From Petasospora fabianii (Eukaryota > Ascomycota > Saccharomycetes > Phaffomycetales > Wickerhamomycetaceae), in contig CP048715.1 of the NCBI GenBank assembly GCA_022641835.1, forward strand, positions 1,922,001-1,986,000: a stretch of 64,000 nt of DNA, in the 5' to 3' direction. The notes beneath the pieces were generated by a model that was not told where the DNA came from, did no database searches, and saw nothing but the letters and a program-made list of their open reading frames with translations. Both the position numbers and the translations under genes were made by a program. How positions within the stretch are numbered: the stretch's first letter is position 1; each line of letters begins with the position of its first letter. This document shows positions 40,548-52,611 of the stretch, one piece after another.

Positions 40548-41973
40548 ATGGGAAACGAACATCGGTCAATACAGGAGCTTGTTCGAGAGGCAAACAACTA
40601 TGAATATTCATCCACAGTTCCTCTGCGAGTATACCTACGAACGGCGGAGACACTCAATAGACACGTACGTGTATCTTCAATCTTAATCATCATGATCTCT
40701 GATACTAACAACAACCAAGGCTGATCTCTTTTACGAAGGCAAGTCATATAATGATGCATTTATCCTCTATACCCGCTTCCTCAATCTTCTCATGAACAAG
40801 ATAGCATTTAATCCACAGCTCAAGAAGGACCCAAAATTGTACAAGCAGTACTTGAGCCTTGTCAATGATAAAGCACCATTGGCACTCAAGAACGCCGAAA
40901 TAGTTAAAGGACACATTCTCGAGAACATCGAATCGTATGAGAGACACAAAGCTGTGCTGGAGGAGAACAAAAAAGAGCATTCACAACTTCTAAAGTTAAA
41001 TGAAAGAAGAGCAGCGTTAGAGAGGGAGTCTGCACAGGCTGCAGCTCAGTCATCAGGAAGTGAATATGAGACTGCACAGAGCGATATTGATGACGATGAT
41101 GTGCTTGACGGACAACTGGATGGGTTATTACGGAAACCAAACATATCTTTGGAACACTTACCGCCCGCTGCCTATCCACAATTGCCGGAACATCGTGAGT
41201 TGCAGGTCAAAAGCGAAGTCGAGGCGCCTCCACCATCTCTTCCTTCCAAGGAAGCGTTATCATCAGTTACATACAAGGACAACCAACCAGTATTGCCACT
41301 CAAAGAAGGTGCTCTGGGAACAGCATCAAGTCTTTCATCCAAATTACCAAGCATCGCACACTCCCTTCACCTCCCTCATAAGTCTCCAGAACACAAGATT
41401 GCATCGTTTACTGAGGCAGGTAAGCCTTTGAAGACAGTGTACCTTCCTACCGAACTCCAGCTTAAATTTCTTGAGGTTGCCCAGCCTAACACTACTAAGA
41501 GGCTTGAGACTTGCGGAATCCTTTGTGGGAAACTCTCGCTCAATGCTTTCTTCATCACCACGCTTGTCATTCCAGAACAAGAATCTACTGAGAATACATG
41601 CCAAACTAATGACGAGGAAGCACTCTTCGACTACGTTGACAAGAACGACTTATTTGTACTTGGATGGATTCATACACACCCAACACAATCATGCTTCCTT
41701 TCTTCTGTCGACTTACACACTCAAAATTCATATCAGATCATGCTTCCAGAAGCAATGGCCATCGTCTGTGCCCCAACTGCCCGTCCAAATTTCGGCATCT
41801 TCAGACTCAGTGATCCTCCTGGAATCGGTATCGTGACGCAGTGTCATCGTACAGGATTCCATCCACACAATGAAAGTGGCATTTACAAGAGGGCCGAAAG
41901 GACCTACGGTGGACACGTTGTTACCAAGAAGGATCTACCTTTCAGATGTGTCGATCTCCGTAAAAAGCATTGA
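40548..41973 (+). CDS. AMSH-type JAMM deubiquitinase at the RFU1 locus (spliced)
   Basis: Exon 1 (40548-40664) and exon 2 (40720-41973) are joined across a 55-nt intron with GTACGT, TACTAAC at 40703-40709 and CAAG, giving 456 residues. The N-terminal third (IQELVREANNYEYSSTVPLRVYLRT onward) is the MIT-like USP8/AMSH dimerisation region and aligns with S. cerevisiae Rfu1. The C-terminal 170 residues are an MPN+ domain with the full JAMM metalloprotease motif: H357, H359 and D370 in HTHPTQSCFLSSVDLHT, an upstream Glu in ETCGILCGKL, and the AMSH-specific second zinc site CHRTGFHPH. The enzyme family (human AMSH, S. pombe Sst2) trims K63-linked ubiquitin on endosomes with ESCRT-0. S. cerevisiae Rfu1 lacks the JAMM half and inhibits Doa4, so this is the ancestral full-length form. 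Confidence 0.93.
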
Positions 41974-42128
41974 TGAAGAGATCTTGAGGCTGTTTATCTA
42001 CGACTTTGTAATATGATGAGATGGAGAAAATGTGAGATACTTAACGCCATTGATAAACCCTAGACCGTATGGATAAATATAAGACTCAAAGCTACAATCC
42101 TTGGATTGTTGACTTCAGAACATTAACA

Positions 42129-43952
42129 TCACTCAGACCAGCCAAGAGCGGCCAATTCGGATCTAACCTTACCCTCGGTCTGGATCTTCAAAATCTGAGT
42201 TTCCTCCAAAGGTTCGTTACCAGCCTGTCTCATCTTCAACTGTTCAATAGCTCTCAACTTCTTCAACAAACTTCTAATCTTCTTCTCCTCAAGACTCTGA
42301 ACACCACCAGCGATCAACTCATCCTTCTGCTGTGGCTGTTCAGTCTTCTGTGAAGCCGGCTCAGGGGTTCCCTCAGCACTAGCCTTCTTGTTCTCCCTCT
42401 TCTTTCTGTTCTTAGCAGCTGACTTACTCTCCTGGACAACAGGTGGAGCCATACCTGGGACGACTCTAGGACCTCTCTGTGCAGGTGGCTTGTAAGCAGA
42501 CATGATCTCCTTCTGGTAAAGTGTTTGTGGTGCACTTGAAGTGGAGGCATTTCCGTTTCTAGCGTGCGGTGGTCTGTAGGCACCCTTTGGCTTAGCAGCG
42601 ACACCGGAGGAACCAGACTTCGGATGGCTGAGAACGTAGTCGATAGCACTCTGGTGTGGGGCTGGGTTATCATCAAGTGCCTTGAGTGGTGGGAAAAGCT
42701 CGAGTGGACGTGGTCTCCAGTCGACCGAATACACTTCTTTGAAGTCCTTTGTGAAAACGAGTTTACCGGTAGCATACCAGATTTTGACACCGTTGTCGAC
42801 ACGGAGACGTGGTGAGGTGGTGGCGGTGAGGATGAAACGACCATCTGGGGACCACTGACAAACTGATGTGTTTGGTGCCTCAAAGGAGGAAACCTTTGTG
42901 AATTTGGCAAGGCGGTCATAAACATCAACTGTTCCCTGGAGGTTACCGAAACCGGCAACGAGAACGTATCTGGCGTGTGGAGAGAAGAGAATGGTGTTCT
43001 TTGGAGCAGGTGGGAGGGAGTGAATAGAGTTACCTCTGGAGTCAAAGAAAGTTGTCTGAGCTGGCATGTAACCGTAGACAACACCAAACTCTCTAGCAGA
43101 TGGGGACCAAGTGATGTCGTGAATTGGACCCTCTTTGTCCAAAGTGATTCTGGAATCGAAGGAACCAGCGATACCAAGCAAATAGAGTGTGGTTTCACCG
43201 TAGTAAGACTTATTGGAGGAATCGACATCGGTAGAGGCAAGGGCCAAGAGGGCAGTACCGAGGGCATTCCACTTCAAAGTACATCTTTCAGCCTTGAAGA
43301 AAGTCTTGGAACTGACTGGCTGCTTGATATGAGCAGAGATTGTCCACACAGAGACGTTAGCTGGCTTACCCTTCTGCTCTGGAACAAAAGTGGCGATGGT
43401 GGCGTTCTTACCTGGGGACAACTTGAAATTGGAAACGCCATCAAGTTTCAAAGTAGACCAAATCTTACTGAAGTTAACAGAGTCCGTTACTTCAAAGAAT
43501 CTCACCTCATTCTTGAAGATTCTGGCAATCACCTTCTCATCAGCGGTGAAATCAGGCTTCCAACCACTCTGGTCCTTGGCACAATAGGTACCAATGACAG
43601 TGGCGTTCTTGATATCCCAGATCTTGACATTGTTCTGGAAGTTACCATCTTCACCCTTTACAGGCTTTTCCCACGTGGACAAGTATGACCCGTTTGGAGA
43701 GAAAGCGAGATCAAACACGTCCTTCAATTCAAGTTTCTTGAGGGTGTTACCATCATCTGGATTCACAATCGTCACAGCATTTGGCTGTGTGAAGGCGAAG
43801 TACTGACCGTTGGGAGAATAAAGAGCGACACGGACTTCTTCAGTCGGCTGCTCAACGTTTGAAAGCGTCTCGTAGGACGGAGTTCCCTGTATGAGACCCA
43901 CAGATTTTGGGGCCCTATAGAAAATTTGGGTCAATGGGGAGGAAGTGGACAT
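42129..43952 (-). CDS. Translation initiation factor eIF2A
   Basis: The 607-residue product matches S. cerevisiae YGR054W (642 residues), eIF2A, a single-chain factor able to deliver initiator tRNA in some settings and genetically linked to 60S joining. The N-terminal two thirds form a WD40-type propeller (SPNGQYFAF, LAFSPNGSYLSTWEKP, VKIWDIKNATVIG, CQWSPDGRFILTATTSPRLRVDNGVKIW). A disordered, basic segment (about 455-540, GAYRPPHARNGNAS, KNRKKRENKK) and a C-terminal helical region (ALEEKKIRSLLKKLRAIEQLK-like) follow. Synteny with its neighbours here is not one I recall from S. cerevisiae. Confidence 0.93.
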   Translation of the reverse strand: MSTSSPLTQIFYRAPKSVGLIQGTPSYETLSNVEQPTEEVRVALYSPNGQYFAFTQPNAVTIVNPDDGNTLKKLELKDVFDLAFSPNGSYLSTWEKPVKGEDGNFQNNVKIWDIKNATVIGTYCAKDQSGWKPDFTADEKVIARIFKNEVRFFEVTDSVNFSKIWSTLKLDGVSNFKLSPGKNATIATFVPEQKGKPANVSVWTISAHIKQPVSSKTFFKAERCTLKWNALGTALLALASTDVDSSNKSYYGETTLYLLGIAGSFDSRITLDKEGPIHDITWSPSAREFGVVYGYMPAQTTFFDSRGNSIHSLPPAPKNTILFSPHARYVLVAGFGNLQGTVDVYDRLAKFTKVSSFEAPNTSVCQWSPDGRFILTATTSPRLRVDNGVKIWYATGKLVFTKDFKEVYSVDWRPRPLELFPPLKALDDNPAPHQSAIDYVLSHPKSGSSGVAAKPKGAYRPPHARNGNASTSSAPQTLYQKEIMSAYKPPAQRGPRVVPGMAPPVVQESKSAAKNRKKRENKKASAEGTPEPASQKTEQPQQKDELIAGGVQSLEEKKIRSLLKKLRAIEQLKMRQAGNEPLEETQILKIQTEGKVRSELAALGWSE

Positions 43953-46754
43953 GATGTGTGCGATGCAGATGTTAAGGTCTTGTTTGAAAAAAGAAAACAG
44001 ACTGTGTCGTAGTGATGGGTGAATGTGTGAAGATGTGAGCCACAGACAATGCAGAGTATATTATCCCGGCGGAGTGTTAGATGTGATGTGTCTGTTGTAG
44101 AGACGAGTAGAGATCACTGGGGGGTCCACGAGGGGGATGGGATGACAGGAAGAGCTTAGAGGATAACGTAGGGCGAAGTCAATGAATTGAATTTGAACAA
44201 AATGTCGAGAGAACACTAGACGATTGTAATTCAATGGCTGTGCAAGTTGAAAAAGGAGATCCGAAGACTCTTGTGCAAAATATACGTGCTCAACTTGCAC
44301 TGTTGTCCATCGGCGTTGGCGTTTTTTTTTCTTCGACGCTGCGAACCCATGGGGCTTCGCGGGTGGTGTCCGGGTGTTCCGAGGATTTAGAGGAATAAAG
44401 TTCTCAAGGAGAGGGTCTTTTCTCTTATGTAGATAAAATATTTGTGGCTTATATGGTCGGGGATATGGAGATTCAATGGTCAGTTTACTATATATTGATA
44501 GAGGTGCTTTGGAAGATGCGTGTGCAATACCGTCCTGTGAGGCTAGTATAGGGGGCACTGTAATGAGAGAGATCATCATCTCATTGATAATAGATAGATG
44601 CGCAGAATGAGGCTCACCCTGTTGCCCAATTTGACTGTTGCTACAGCTCTCAGTATATTATTATTTTTGTTTTTGTTTTTGTCTGACGCTATAGAAATTC
44701 TCTTGGATGTGTGTTAATGAGCTCCCCATATGATTGCATGTTCATGACAGATTTGAGACGAGGACGATGCTCAGTGGGTACAGCTAAGAGTGAGCCTATA
44801 TATATATATACTTTGGCAAAGCAATCATGGCTAAGCGAGAGGAGACGCCAAGCTTGGTATGCAGAGCCCAAACAGTGAATTAGCAGAGAAATAGCGCCAA
44901 CCCGTCCTAGGTCCGGTTCAGCACAGCAACAAAGGATGAAGAAGATTCGAAATTGTTAGACTACGCGTCTCGCGTTGTTGTGTAAATAGCGATGGCGCGC
45001 CTCACGCGCGTTTATCCGCCACTTGAAGGATGGAAACGGAAACACCGGCGAGCCGTAGCAGGCCAAAGTCGGTAGCAGTTGACAGTGTGGTCGCAGGGGC
45101 CTGCTTTGGGTCAACGACGGTGCAGGTGGTGGGTCGGCCGCTCTAAGCTTTGGTGAGTGCAGCGGCGAGACGAGACGAGATGAGACGATACACTAGATGA
45201 CGGGCTTCTGGCATTAGCACTCCAATGCTTATTATGCAGAAGCAGCCTCACCGAAAGGTCGTTAATAACACAGCAGCGAGCACAAATCTTTGGCACAGAG
45301 AAAACAAAACCATAAGCCGAAGATGCCGCCCGCTGTAATCTTTGTGATACCAGGGGCCAAGCGTACTACACAAAGGATTTGCAGCAAGTCTCTGGGCGAG
45401 CCAGGAACGTTATTTGCCCGCGCCCTGGTGGGACGTGTTGGAGCAGAGAATGCGCACGCGTTGCCCCGAGATACGTTAAACTGCGCTGGACGGCGCAGGC
45501 GTAGGGCGCTGAGGCATGGGCCGCGATCACCGAGAGTTTCAGTCTCTTGTGATCATCGTGACTGGACGTGATGGGCAGAGACAGAGGTGTGTCGAAGGGA
45601 GACCGGCGAGCGCTAGGTTGTTGCGTTCTGAAATACCAGAGAGTGTGTATACAGGGGTAGACGGATTTAGACAGAGAGGAAAAGAGAGAAGGAAAGAGAG
45701 GAAGCGCTATTAATAGCCGGAACGGTCTGCACACGTCGTTATATTCCGAATTCCGAGCCTCTCTCCTTGTGCAGTAGCAAAAAAGAGTAGTCGCAATCAG
45801 TACTCAGCTCAGCCGATGGGCGGTAAGCCTATCACGTTGGGCCTCACAGCCTCACAACTGTTAGTAATGTAAAAGATTTCTCGTTGGGGGAATCGACCAG
45901 AGTAGCCCCAGTAGGCACGTAGGGGCCCCGACCTCCCCGAGGGATCTGCTTCTCTTTTTTTTTTGTTTCGCCAATTGGCGTAGGCGCGCGACGCGTCACG
46001 TAAGCGAAACCTTACATTGTAGGGAGGGGGAGGCGGTGCTGGCGTAACAGCCTCTTCGCAAACTTTCCTAATAGGGTAATTATTCTTCTTCCCCCTTTTC
46101 GCCGATCCAGTGCGCACTGTGCGCAAAAGGGACTCTCTTCTTCGTTTCTTTTCACCGCGCCCGGAAACGTGCGTCGCGGCGAAATTTTTGTTGTTTCAGA
46201 CAGGTCGGGACACGCGAATTCTAAATTTTGCCAGAGGACGAAAAGTGATCCAGATCAGCTTCGCAACCTTTCCCTCAACACCACCGAAAAAAAAGGCCAC
46301 AGCCGCCAGCTCGTACTGCTAATCCTGACCGTTCGTCCCATCTAACACAGGAAGCAACCACTGCTGTTCGATTAGTCTGCCAGTTACAACCACCCCATAG
46401 CTTTTGCTCCCCACACACACAGCTCGCTTCAGGTCTGTTCTCCCGTGTTTACCACAGCGCTAGAGAATTCCCAGAAGTGACAACAAGGGCACAAGCGACG
46501 TCTTCCCCCAGGCACGACACTTCCCCCGCTTACTACACATTCGCTTTTAAGCAGACTAAGGCTACTTTTTCGGATCACGACTTTGTTCTTTCTGAGCTCT
46601 GTCCCGTGCTTTCCCTTTACCACTGCCCCCCTGTCTTCCCTTTCATTGGCCTTCAGCTACTTGATCCACGCCATTCACGGCCATCAGTATCAGGATTAAA
46701 GCTTCAGAGCTACATATTTTGACCACAAAAACCCCTTGAATCACAGGTTGAATC
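43953..46754. other. 2.8 kb divergent region eIF2A-FKS1, no gene supported
   Basis: This unusually long intergenic region probably serves mainly as the FKS1 promoter. Features seen are a (TA)7 tract at 44797-44810, a GAGAC repeat near 45165-45185, and ACGCGT (MCB) at 44963-44968, 45456-45461 and 45991-45996, the last within a GC-rich patch. T-rich tracts lie near 45955-45965 and a pyrimidine-rich leader precedes FKS1. A 172-codon minus-strand frame (44061-44579) and smaller ones have no similarity. MCB boxes fit the G1/S expression known for FKS1. Confidence 0.45.
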
Positions 46755-46924
46755 GTGAGTACACTTTTATATGCCTGGATCATTGATTTTCTCTTGCTGC
46801 GCCGCATCGGTTCAGTCGTGTCACTTCCTCTGACATTTCCGCACTCCTTGACACTTTGCGCATACAGGCAACTTGATCCCAGTTGATCCCCCCTCACAAC
46901 AGAATACTAACATAAAACTACTAG
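46755..46924 (+). other. FKS1: Candidate 5' leader intron of FKS1
   Basis: TACTAAC at 46905-46911 is followed 13 nt later by CTAG, directly before the FKS1 ATG at 46925. A matching 5' splice site GTGAGT lies at 46755-46760, giving a 170-nt intron in the leader. The branch point and 3' site are strong; the 5' site is the best available candidate but less certain. The layout copies that of PMA1. Confidence 0.6.
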
Positions 46925-49900
46925 ATGTCGTATAACGATAACACCAACCAGTACCAGGGTCAACACCAGGGTCAGTACGACAACCAGCAGTACGACTACG
47001 ACCAGGACCAGTACAACCAACAGTACCAGGATCCTAACGGTCAGCAGCCATACTACAACGATGGTTACCAGGCCTCCCAGGAGGGTTTGACCCAAGGTGA
47101 ATACTATGATCCACAGAATGACGCCTCCTACTACTCCCAAGGTTACAACCAGGAGTCACAGTATGAACAAGGTTATGGTCAGGAACCATACTACGACCAG
47201 CCAAGAGGTGTGCAGGATGGTGAAAACTTTTCCGACTTCAGTTACGGTGGTAACTTACCAGGAACCCCAGGCTATGACTATGGTACACAGTACACTCCAT
47301 CTCAGATGAGTTATGGTGGTCCAAGATCATCTGGCGCCTCCACTCCAATATATGGTTCCCAAGGTGCCTTTGATCCATCTCAGATCGCCGTTGCACTTCC
47401 AAATGACCCATACCCAGCTTGGACCGCTGATGCTCAGGCCCCAGTCACCATTGAGCAGATTGAAGATGTCTTTATTGATTTGACCAATAGATTTGGTTTC
47501 CAGAGAGATTCGATGAGAAACATGTTTGATCACTTCATGACTTTGCTTGACTCGAGATCCTCCAGAATGTCTCCTGCTCAGGCTTTGCTCTCCTTGCACG
47601 CTGACTACATTGGTGGTGACACTGCCAACTACAAAAAATGGTACTTTGCCGCTCAGCTCGATCTCGATGATGATGTTGGTTTCAGAAACATGAACTTGGG
47701 TAAGCTCTCTAGAAAGGCTAGAAAGGCCAAGAAGAAATCCAAGAAGACCAAGAAGGCTGTCGATGTCCACGGTGCTGAGAACACTGAGGAGACCTTGAAC
47801 GCTCTCGAGGGTGACAACTCCCTCGAGGCTGCCGACTACAGATGGAAGGCCAAGATGAACAAGCTCACTCCATTGGAGCGTGTTCGTGACATTGCCCTCT
47901 ACTTGCTCTGTTGGGGTGAGGCTAACCAGGTCAGATTCACTCCAGAGTGTCTCTGTTTCATCTACAAGTGTGCCTTTGACTACTTGATGTCCCCAGCTTG
48001 TCAGCAGAGACAGGAGCCAGTTCCAGAAGGTGACTACTTGAACAGAATCATCACTCCACTCTACCGTTTCATCAGATCCCAGGTGTTTGAGATTGTCGAT
48101 GGTCGTTACCTCAAGCGTGAGCATGACCACAACAAGATCATTGGTTATGATGATGTCAACCAGTTGTTCTGGTACCCAGAGGGTATTGCCAAGATTGTCT
48201 TTGAGGATGGTTCTAGACTTGTTGATTTGGCACCAGAGGACCGTTACGTCAGACTTGGTGAGGTTAGTTGGGACATGGTGTTCTTCAAGACCTACAAGGA
48301 GATTAGAACATGGTTCCACATGGTTACAAACTTCAATCGTATCTGGGTTATCCACGGTTCCTTCTTCTGGTACTACATGGCTTACAACTCCCCAACTTTG
48401 TACACCCGTAACTACCAGCCATTGGTGAATAACCAGCCTCTTGCAGCTTACAGATGGGCTACTGCCGCCCTTGCTGGTACTTTTGCTACCTTTGTCCAAC
48501 TCCTTGCTACCGTCTGTGAGTGGTTCTTTGTCCCAAGAAAGTGGGCAGGTGCTCAGCACTTGTCTCGTCGTTTCTGGTTCTTGGTTCTCATCTTTGTTAT
48601 CAACTTAGGTCCAGTCGTGTTCATTTTCATCTATGATCCAGTCAATGTCAAGTCCAAGATTGCTCACATTATCTCGATTGTCATGTTCTTTATCTCTGTT
48701 GTCACTGTCGCCTTCTTCTCTGTCATGCCATTGGGTGGTCTTTTCACCTCTTACATGAAGGGTAACAACAGAAAGTACGTCGCTTCCCAGACCTTCACTG
48801 CCTCCTTCGCTCCTCTTAAGGGTCTGGACATGTGGATGTCTTACTTGCTTTGGACCACTGTCTTTGCCGCCAAGTTGTCTGAATCTTACTTCTTCTTGAT
48901 CTTGTCTCTCAGAGATCCTATCAGAACTTTGTCCACTACTGATATGAGATGTACGGGTGAGTACTGGTGGGGTAACACTCTCTGTAAGCAGCAGGCTCGT
49001 ATCACCTTGGGTCTCATGTATTTCACTGACTTGATTTTGTTCTTCTTGGATACTTACATGTGGTACATTGTCTGCAACTGTGTCTTCTCTGCCGGCCGTT
49101 CCTTCTACTTGGGTATCTCGATTTTGACACCATGGAGAAACATTTTCACCAGATTGCCAAAGAGAATCTACTCTAAGATCCTTGCCACAACCGACATGGA
49201 GATCAAGTACAAGCCAAAGGTTTTGATCTCCCAGGTTTGGAACGCTATTGTCATTTCCATGTACAGAGAGCATTTGTTGGCCATTGACCACGTTCAGAAG
49301 TTGCTTTACCACCAGGTCCCATCTGAGATTGAGGGTAAGAGAACTTTGAGAGCTCCAACCTTCTTCGTATCCCAAGATGACAACAACTTTGAGACTGAAT
49401 TCTTCCCATCCAACTCTGAGGCTGAGCGTCGTATCTCTTTCTTCGCCCAGTCTTTGGCTACTCCAATTCCAGAACCATTGCCAGTTGACAACATGCCAAC
49501 CTTCACTGTCATGACTCCTCACTACTCTGAGAAGATTTTGCTTTCTTTGAGAGAGATTATCAGGGAAGATGACCAGTTCTCCCGTGTCACTTTGCTTGAG
49601 TACTTGAAGCAGCTTCACCCAGTGGAATGGGACTGCTTCGTTAAGGACACCAAGATCTTGGCTGAGGAGACTGCTGCCTATGATAACGTTGAGGAGGACA
49701 AGAACGATTCTGGTTTGAAGTCCAAGATTGATGATTTACCATTCTACTGTATCGGTTTCAAGTCTGCTGCTCCAGAGTACACTCTCCGTACCAGAATTTG
49801 GGCCTCTTTGAGATCCCAGACCTTGTACCGTACTGTTTCCGGTTTCATGAACTACGCCAGAGCTATCAAGTTGCTCTACAGAGTTGAGAATCCAGAGATT

Positions 49901-52594
49901 GTTCAGATGTTCGGTGGTAACGCCGAGGGCCTTGAAAGAGAACTTGAGAAGATGGCTAGAAGAAAATTCAAGTTTGTTGTTGCTATGCAGAGATTGACCA
50001 AATTTAAGCCAGAGGAATTGGAGAATGCTGAATTCTTGCTCAGAGCTTACCCAGACTTGCAGATTGCCTACTTGGATGAGGAGCCTCCTCTCAACGAGGG
50101 TGAGGAGCAGAGAATCTACTCCGCCTTGATTGATGGTCACTGTGAGATCCTTGAAAACGGTCGTCGTCGTCCAAAGTTCAGAGTCCAGTTGTCCGGTAAC
50201 CCAATTCTTGGTGACGGTAAGTCCGATAACCAGAACCATGCATTGATTTTCTACCGTGGTGAGTACATCCAGTTGATTGATGCTAACCAGGATAACTACT
50301 TGGAAGAGTGTTTGAAGATTAGATCTGTCCTTGCTGAGTTCGAGGAGATGAACGTTGAACAGGTTAACCCATACGCCCCAGGCTTGAAGTACGAGGAGCA
50401 GACTAAGAACCACCCAGTTGCTATTGTTGGTGCCAGAGAGTACATTTTCTCTGAAAACTCTGGTGTTCTTGGTGATGTTGCTGCCGGTAAGGAACAGACG
50501 TTCGGTACCTTGTTTGCCAGAACTTTGTCTCAGATTGGTGGTAAGCTCCATTACGGTCACCCAGATTTCGTCAACGCTACTTTCATGACTACAAGAGGTG
50601 GTGTCTCCAAGGCTCAAAAGGGTTTGCATTTGAACGAGGATATCTACGCCGGTATGACTGCTATGCTCCGTGGTGGTCGTATCAAACATTCCGAGTACTT
50701 CCAGTGTGGTAAGGGTAGAGATTTGGGTTTCGGTTCGATTTTGAACTTTACCACCAAGATTGGTGCTGGTATGGGTGAGCAGATGTTGTGTCGTGAGTAC
50801 TACTACTTGGGTACCCAGTTGCCAATTGACAGATTCATGTCCTTCTACTATGCTCACGCTGGTTTCCACTTGAACAACTTGTTTATTCAGATGTCCTTGC
50901 AGGCTTTCTGTTTGACTTTGGTTAACTTGAACGCTTTGGCCCACGAGTCCATTATTTGTTCTTATGACAGAAACAAGCCAATCACCGATATTCTCTACCC
51001 AATTGGTTGTTATAACTTGGCTCCTGCTATTGACTGGATCAGACGTTACACTTTGTCCATCTTCATCGTCTTCTTTATCGCCTTCATTCCTATTATTGTC
51101 CAGGAGCTGATTGAGCGTGGTGTTTGGAAGGCTGCTCAGAGATTCTTCCGTCATATTCTTTCCTTGTCTCCAATGTTCGAAGTCTTCGTTGGCCAGATCT
51201 ACTCTTCTTCCTTGCTGAACGATTTGGCTGTTGGTGGTGCTCGTTACATCTCTACTGGTCGTGGTTTCGCTACTGCTCGTATCCCATTCTCTGTCTTGTA
51301 CTCCAGATTTGCTGAGTCTGCCATCTATGTTGGTGCCAGATCTTTGTTGATGATTCTCTTTGGTACTGTTGCTCACTGGCAGCCAGCTCTTTTGTGGTTC
51401 TGGGCTTCTCTTTCCTCGTTGATGTTCGCTCCATTCCTCTTCAACCCACACCAGTTCTCTTGGGAGGACTTCTTCATTGATTACAGAGACTTCATCAGAT
51501 GGTTGAGTAGAGGTAACAACAAGTGGCACAGAAACTCTTGGATTGGTTACATTCGTCTCTCCAGATCTCGTGTTACCGGTTTCAAGAGAAAGATCATGGG
51601 TGTTGAGTCTGAGAAGGCTGCTGGTGATGCTGCTAGAGCTCACCGTACCAATGTCTTGTCTGCCGATGTCTTGCCAACTGCTATTATGGCTGCTGCTTGT
51701 TTCGTTGCCTTCACCTTCATCAACGCCCAGACCGGTGTTACCGACGCTGAGGTTGTCAACTCTGTTGTTCGTGTCATCATCTGTACTGTCGCCCCAATCG
51801 TGATTGACATGGGTGTCTTGATGGTTTGTCTTGGTTTGTCTTGTTGTGCCGGTCCAATGCTCGGTATGTGCTGTAAGAGAACCGGATCTGTCATGGCTGG
51901 ATTTGCTCACGGTGTCGCTGTCATTGTCCACATTGTCTTCTTCATTGTCATGTGGGTCCTTGAGCGTTTCAATTTCACCAGAATGTTGATTGGTCTCTGT
52001 ACCATGATTCACTGTCAGAGATTCATCTTCAAGTTGATGACTGTCTTCTTGTTGACTCGTGAGTTCAAGAATGATAACGCTAACGTTGCCTTCTGGACTG
52101 GTAAGTGGTACGGTAAGGGCATGGGTTGGATGGCCTTCACTCAGCCAGCCAGAGAGTTCGCCGCTAAGACCATTGAGTTGTCTGAGTTCGCCGCTGACTT
52201 TGTCCTCGGTCACATTATCTTGTTCTGCCAGTTCCCATTGGTCTTGATTCCATTCATTGACAGATGGCACTCTGTGATGCTCTTCTGGTTGAAGCCATCC
52301 AGACAGATCCGTCCACCAATCTACTCCTTGAAGCAGGCTAAGTTGAGAAAGAGAATGGTTAGAAAGTACTTGTCTTTGTACCTTTTGATCTTGGCTGTCT
52401 TCGTTGCCTGTATCGTCGGTCCAGCTGTTGCTTCCAAGAAAGTTAAGTTGAACTTCGACCAGCTCACAGGTATTTTTGCCAACCTCATTCAGCCAGAGAA
52501 CGACGGTAACAACGATACTGGTCCATCCTTCTCCTCATCTGGTCACTACTACACAAGTACACCATCTTTGTCCACCTGGTCTACTAAGGCTTAA
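46925..52594 (+). CDS. FKS1: 1,3-beta-glucan synthase catalytic subunit Fks1
   Basis: Fks1 is the plasma-membrane synthase that makes wall 1,3-beta-glucan from UDP-glucose under Rho1 control. The 1889-residue protein (1876 in S. cerevisiae) has a Gln/Tyr/Asn/Gly-rich cytosolic N-terminus (1-160), the Fks1 domain 1 (about 300-450), a first membrane cluster (about 480-750), the large cytosolic glucan-synthase domain (about 820-1290), then about ten further membrane spans. The regions known as hot spots 1 and 2 for echinocandin response read FLILSLRDP (657-665) and DWIRRYTL (1370-1377), both like the sensitive forms. Codon bias is strong. A Puf4-type element follows the stop, and MCB boxes lie upstream. 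Confidence 0.98.
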   Translation: MSYNDNTNQYQGQHQGQYDNQQYDYDQDQYNQQYQDPNGQQPYYNDGYQASQEGLTQGEYYDPQNDASYYSQGYNQESQYEQGYGQEPYYDQPRGVQDGENFSDFSYGGNLPGTPGYDYGTQYTPSQMSYGGPRSSGASTPIYGSQGAFDPSQIAVALPNDPYPAWTADAQAPVTIEQIEDVFIDLTNRFGFQRDSMRNMFDHFMTLLDSRSSRMSPAQALLSLHADYIGGDTANYKKWYFAAQLDLDDDVGFRNMNLGKLSRKARKAKKKSKKTKKAVDVHGAENTEETLNALEGDNSLEAADYRWKAKMNKLTPLERVRDIALYLLCWGEANQVRFTPECLCFIYKCAFDYLMSPACQQRQEPVPEGDYLNRIITPLYRFIRSQVFEIVDGRYLKREHDHNKIIGYDDVNQLFWYPEGIAKIVFEDGSRLVDLAPEDRYVRLGEVSWDMVFFKTYKEIRTWFHMVTNFNRIWVIHGSFFWYYMAYNSPTLYTRNYQPLVNNQPLAAYRWATAALAGTFATFVQLLATVCEWFFVPRKWAGAQHLSRRFWFLVLIFVINLGPVVFIFIYDPVNVKSKIAHIISIVMFFISVVTVAFFSVMPLGGLFTSYMKGNNRKYVASQTFTASFAPLKGLDMWMSYLLWTTVFAAKLSESYFFLILSLRDPIRTLSTTDMRCTGEYWWGNTLCKQQARITLGLMYFTDLILFFLDTYMWYIVCNCVFSAGRSFYLGISILTPWRNIFTRLPKRIYSKILATTDMEIKYKPKVLISQVWNAIVISMYREHLLAIDHVQKLLYHQVPSEIEGKRTLRAPTFFVSQDDNNFETEFFPSNSEAERRISFFAQSLATPIPEPLPVDNMPTFTVMTPHYSEKILLSLREIIREDDQFSRVTLLEYLKQLHPVEWDCFVKDTKILAEETAAYDNVEEDKNDSGLKSKIDDLPFYCIGFKSAAPEYTLRTRIWASLRSQTLYRTVSGFMNYARAIKLLYRVENPEIVQMFGGNAEGLERELEKMARRKFKFVVAMQRLTKFKPEELENAEFLLRAYPDLQIAYLDEEPPLNEGEEQRIYSALIDGHCEILENGRRRPKFRVQLSGNPILGDGKSDNQNHALIFYRGEYIQLIDANQDNYLEECLKIRSVLAEFEEMNVEQVNPYAPGLKYEEQTKNHPVAIVGAREYIFSENSGVLGDVAAGKEQTFGTLFARTLSQIGGKLHYGHPDFVNATFMTTRGGVSKAQKGLHLNEDIYAGMTAMLRGGRIKHSEYFQCGKGRDLGFGSILNFTTKIGAGMGEQMLCREYYYLGTQLPIDRFMSFYYAHAGFHLNNLFIQMSLQAFCLTLVNLNALAHESIICSYDRNKPITDILYPIGCYNLAPAIDWIRRYTLSIFIVFFIAFIPIIVQELIERGVWKAAQRFFRHILSLSPMFEVFVGQIYSSSLLNDLAVGGARYISTGRGFATARIPFSVLYSRFAESAIYVGARSLLMILFGTVAHWQPALLWFWASLSSLMFAPFLFNPHQFSWEDFFIDYRDFIRWLSRGNNKWHRNSWIGYIRLSRSRVTGFKRKIMGVESEKAAGDAARAHRTNVLSADVLPTAIMAAACFVAFTFINAQTGVTDAEVVNSVVRVIICTVAPIVIDMGVLMVCLGLSCCAGPMLGMCCKRTGSVMAGFAHGVAVIVHIVFFIVMWVLERFNFTRMLIGLCTMIHCQRFIFKLMTVFLLTREFKNDNANVAFWTGKWYGKGMGWMAFTQPAREFAAKTIELSEFAADFVLGHIILFCQFPLVLIPFIDRWHSVMLFWLKPSRQIRPPIYSLKQAKLRKRMVRKYLSLYLLILAVFVACIVGPAVASKKVKLNFDQLTGIFANLIQPENDGNNDTGPSFSSSGHYYTSTPSLSTWSTKA

Positions 52595-52611
52595 GGTGTT
52601 CATTTATCATC

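Noticed and set aside
44061-44579. 172-codon minus-strand frame in the eIF2A-FKS1 gap
   Set aside because: No similarity, no typical codon bias, and it lies in a region better explained as promoter.
45830-45920. GC-rich stretch with GGTCGATTCCCCC on the minus strand, considered as a tRNA B box
   Set aside because: No A box or cloverleaf stems can be formed around it.
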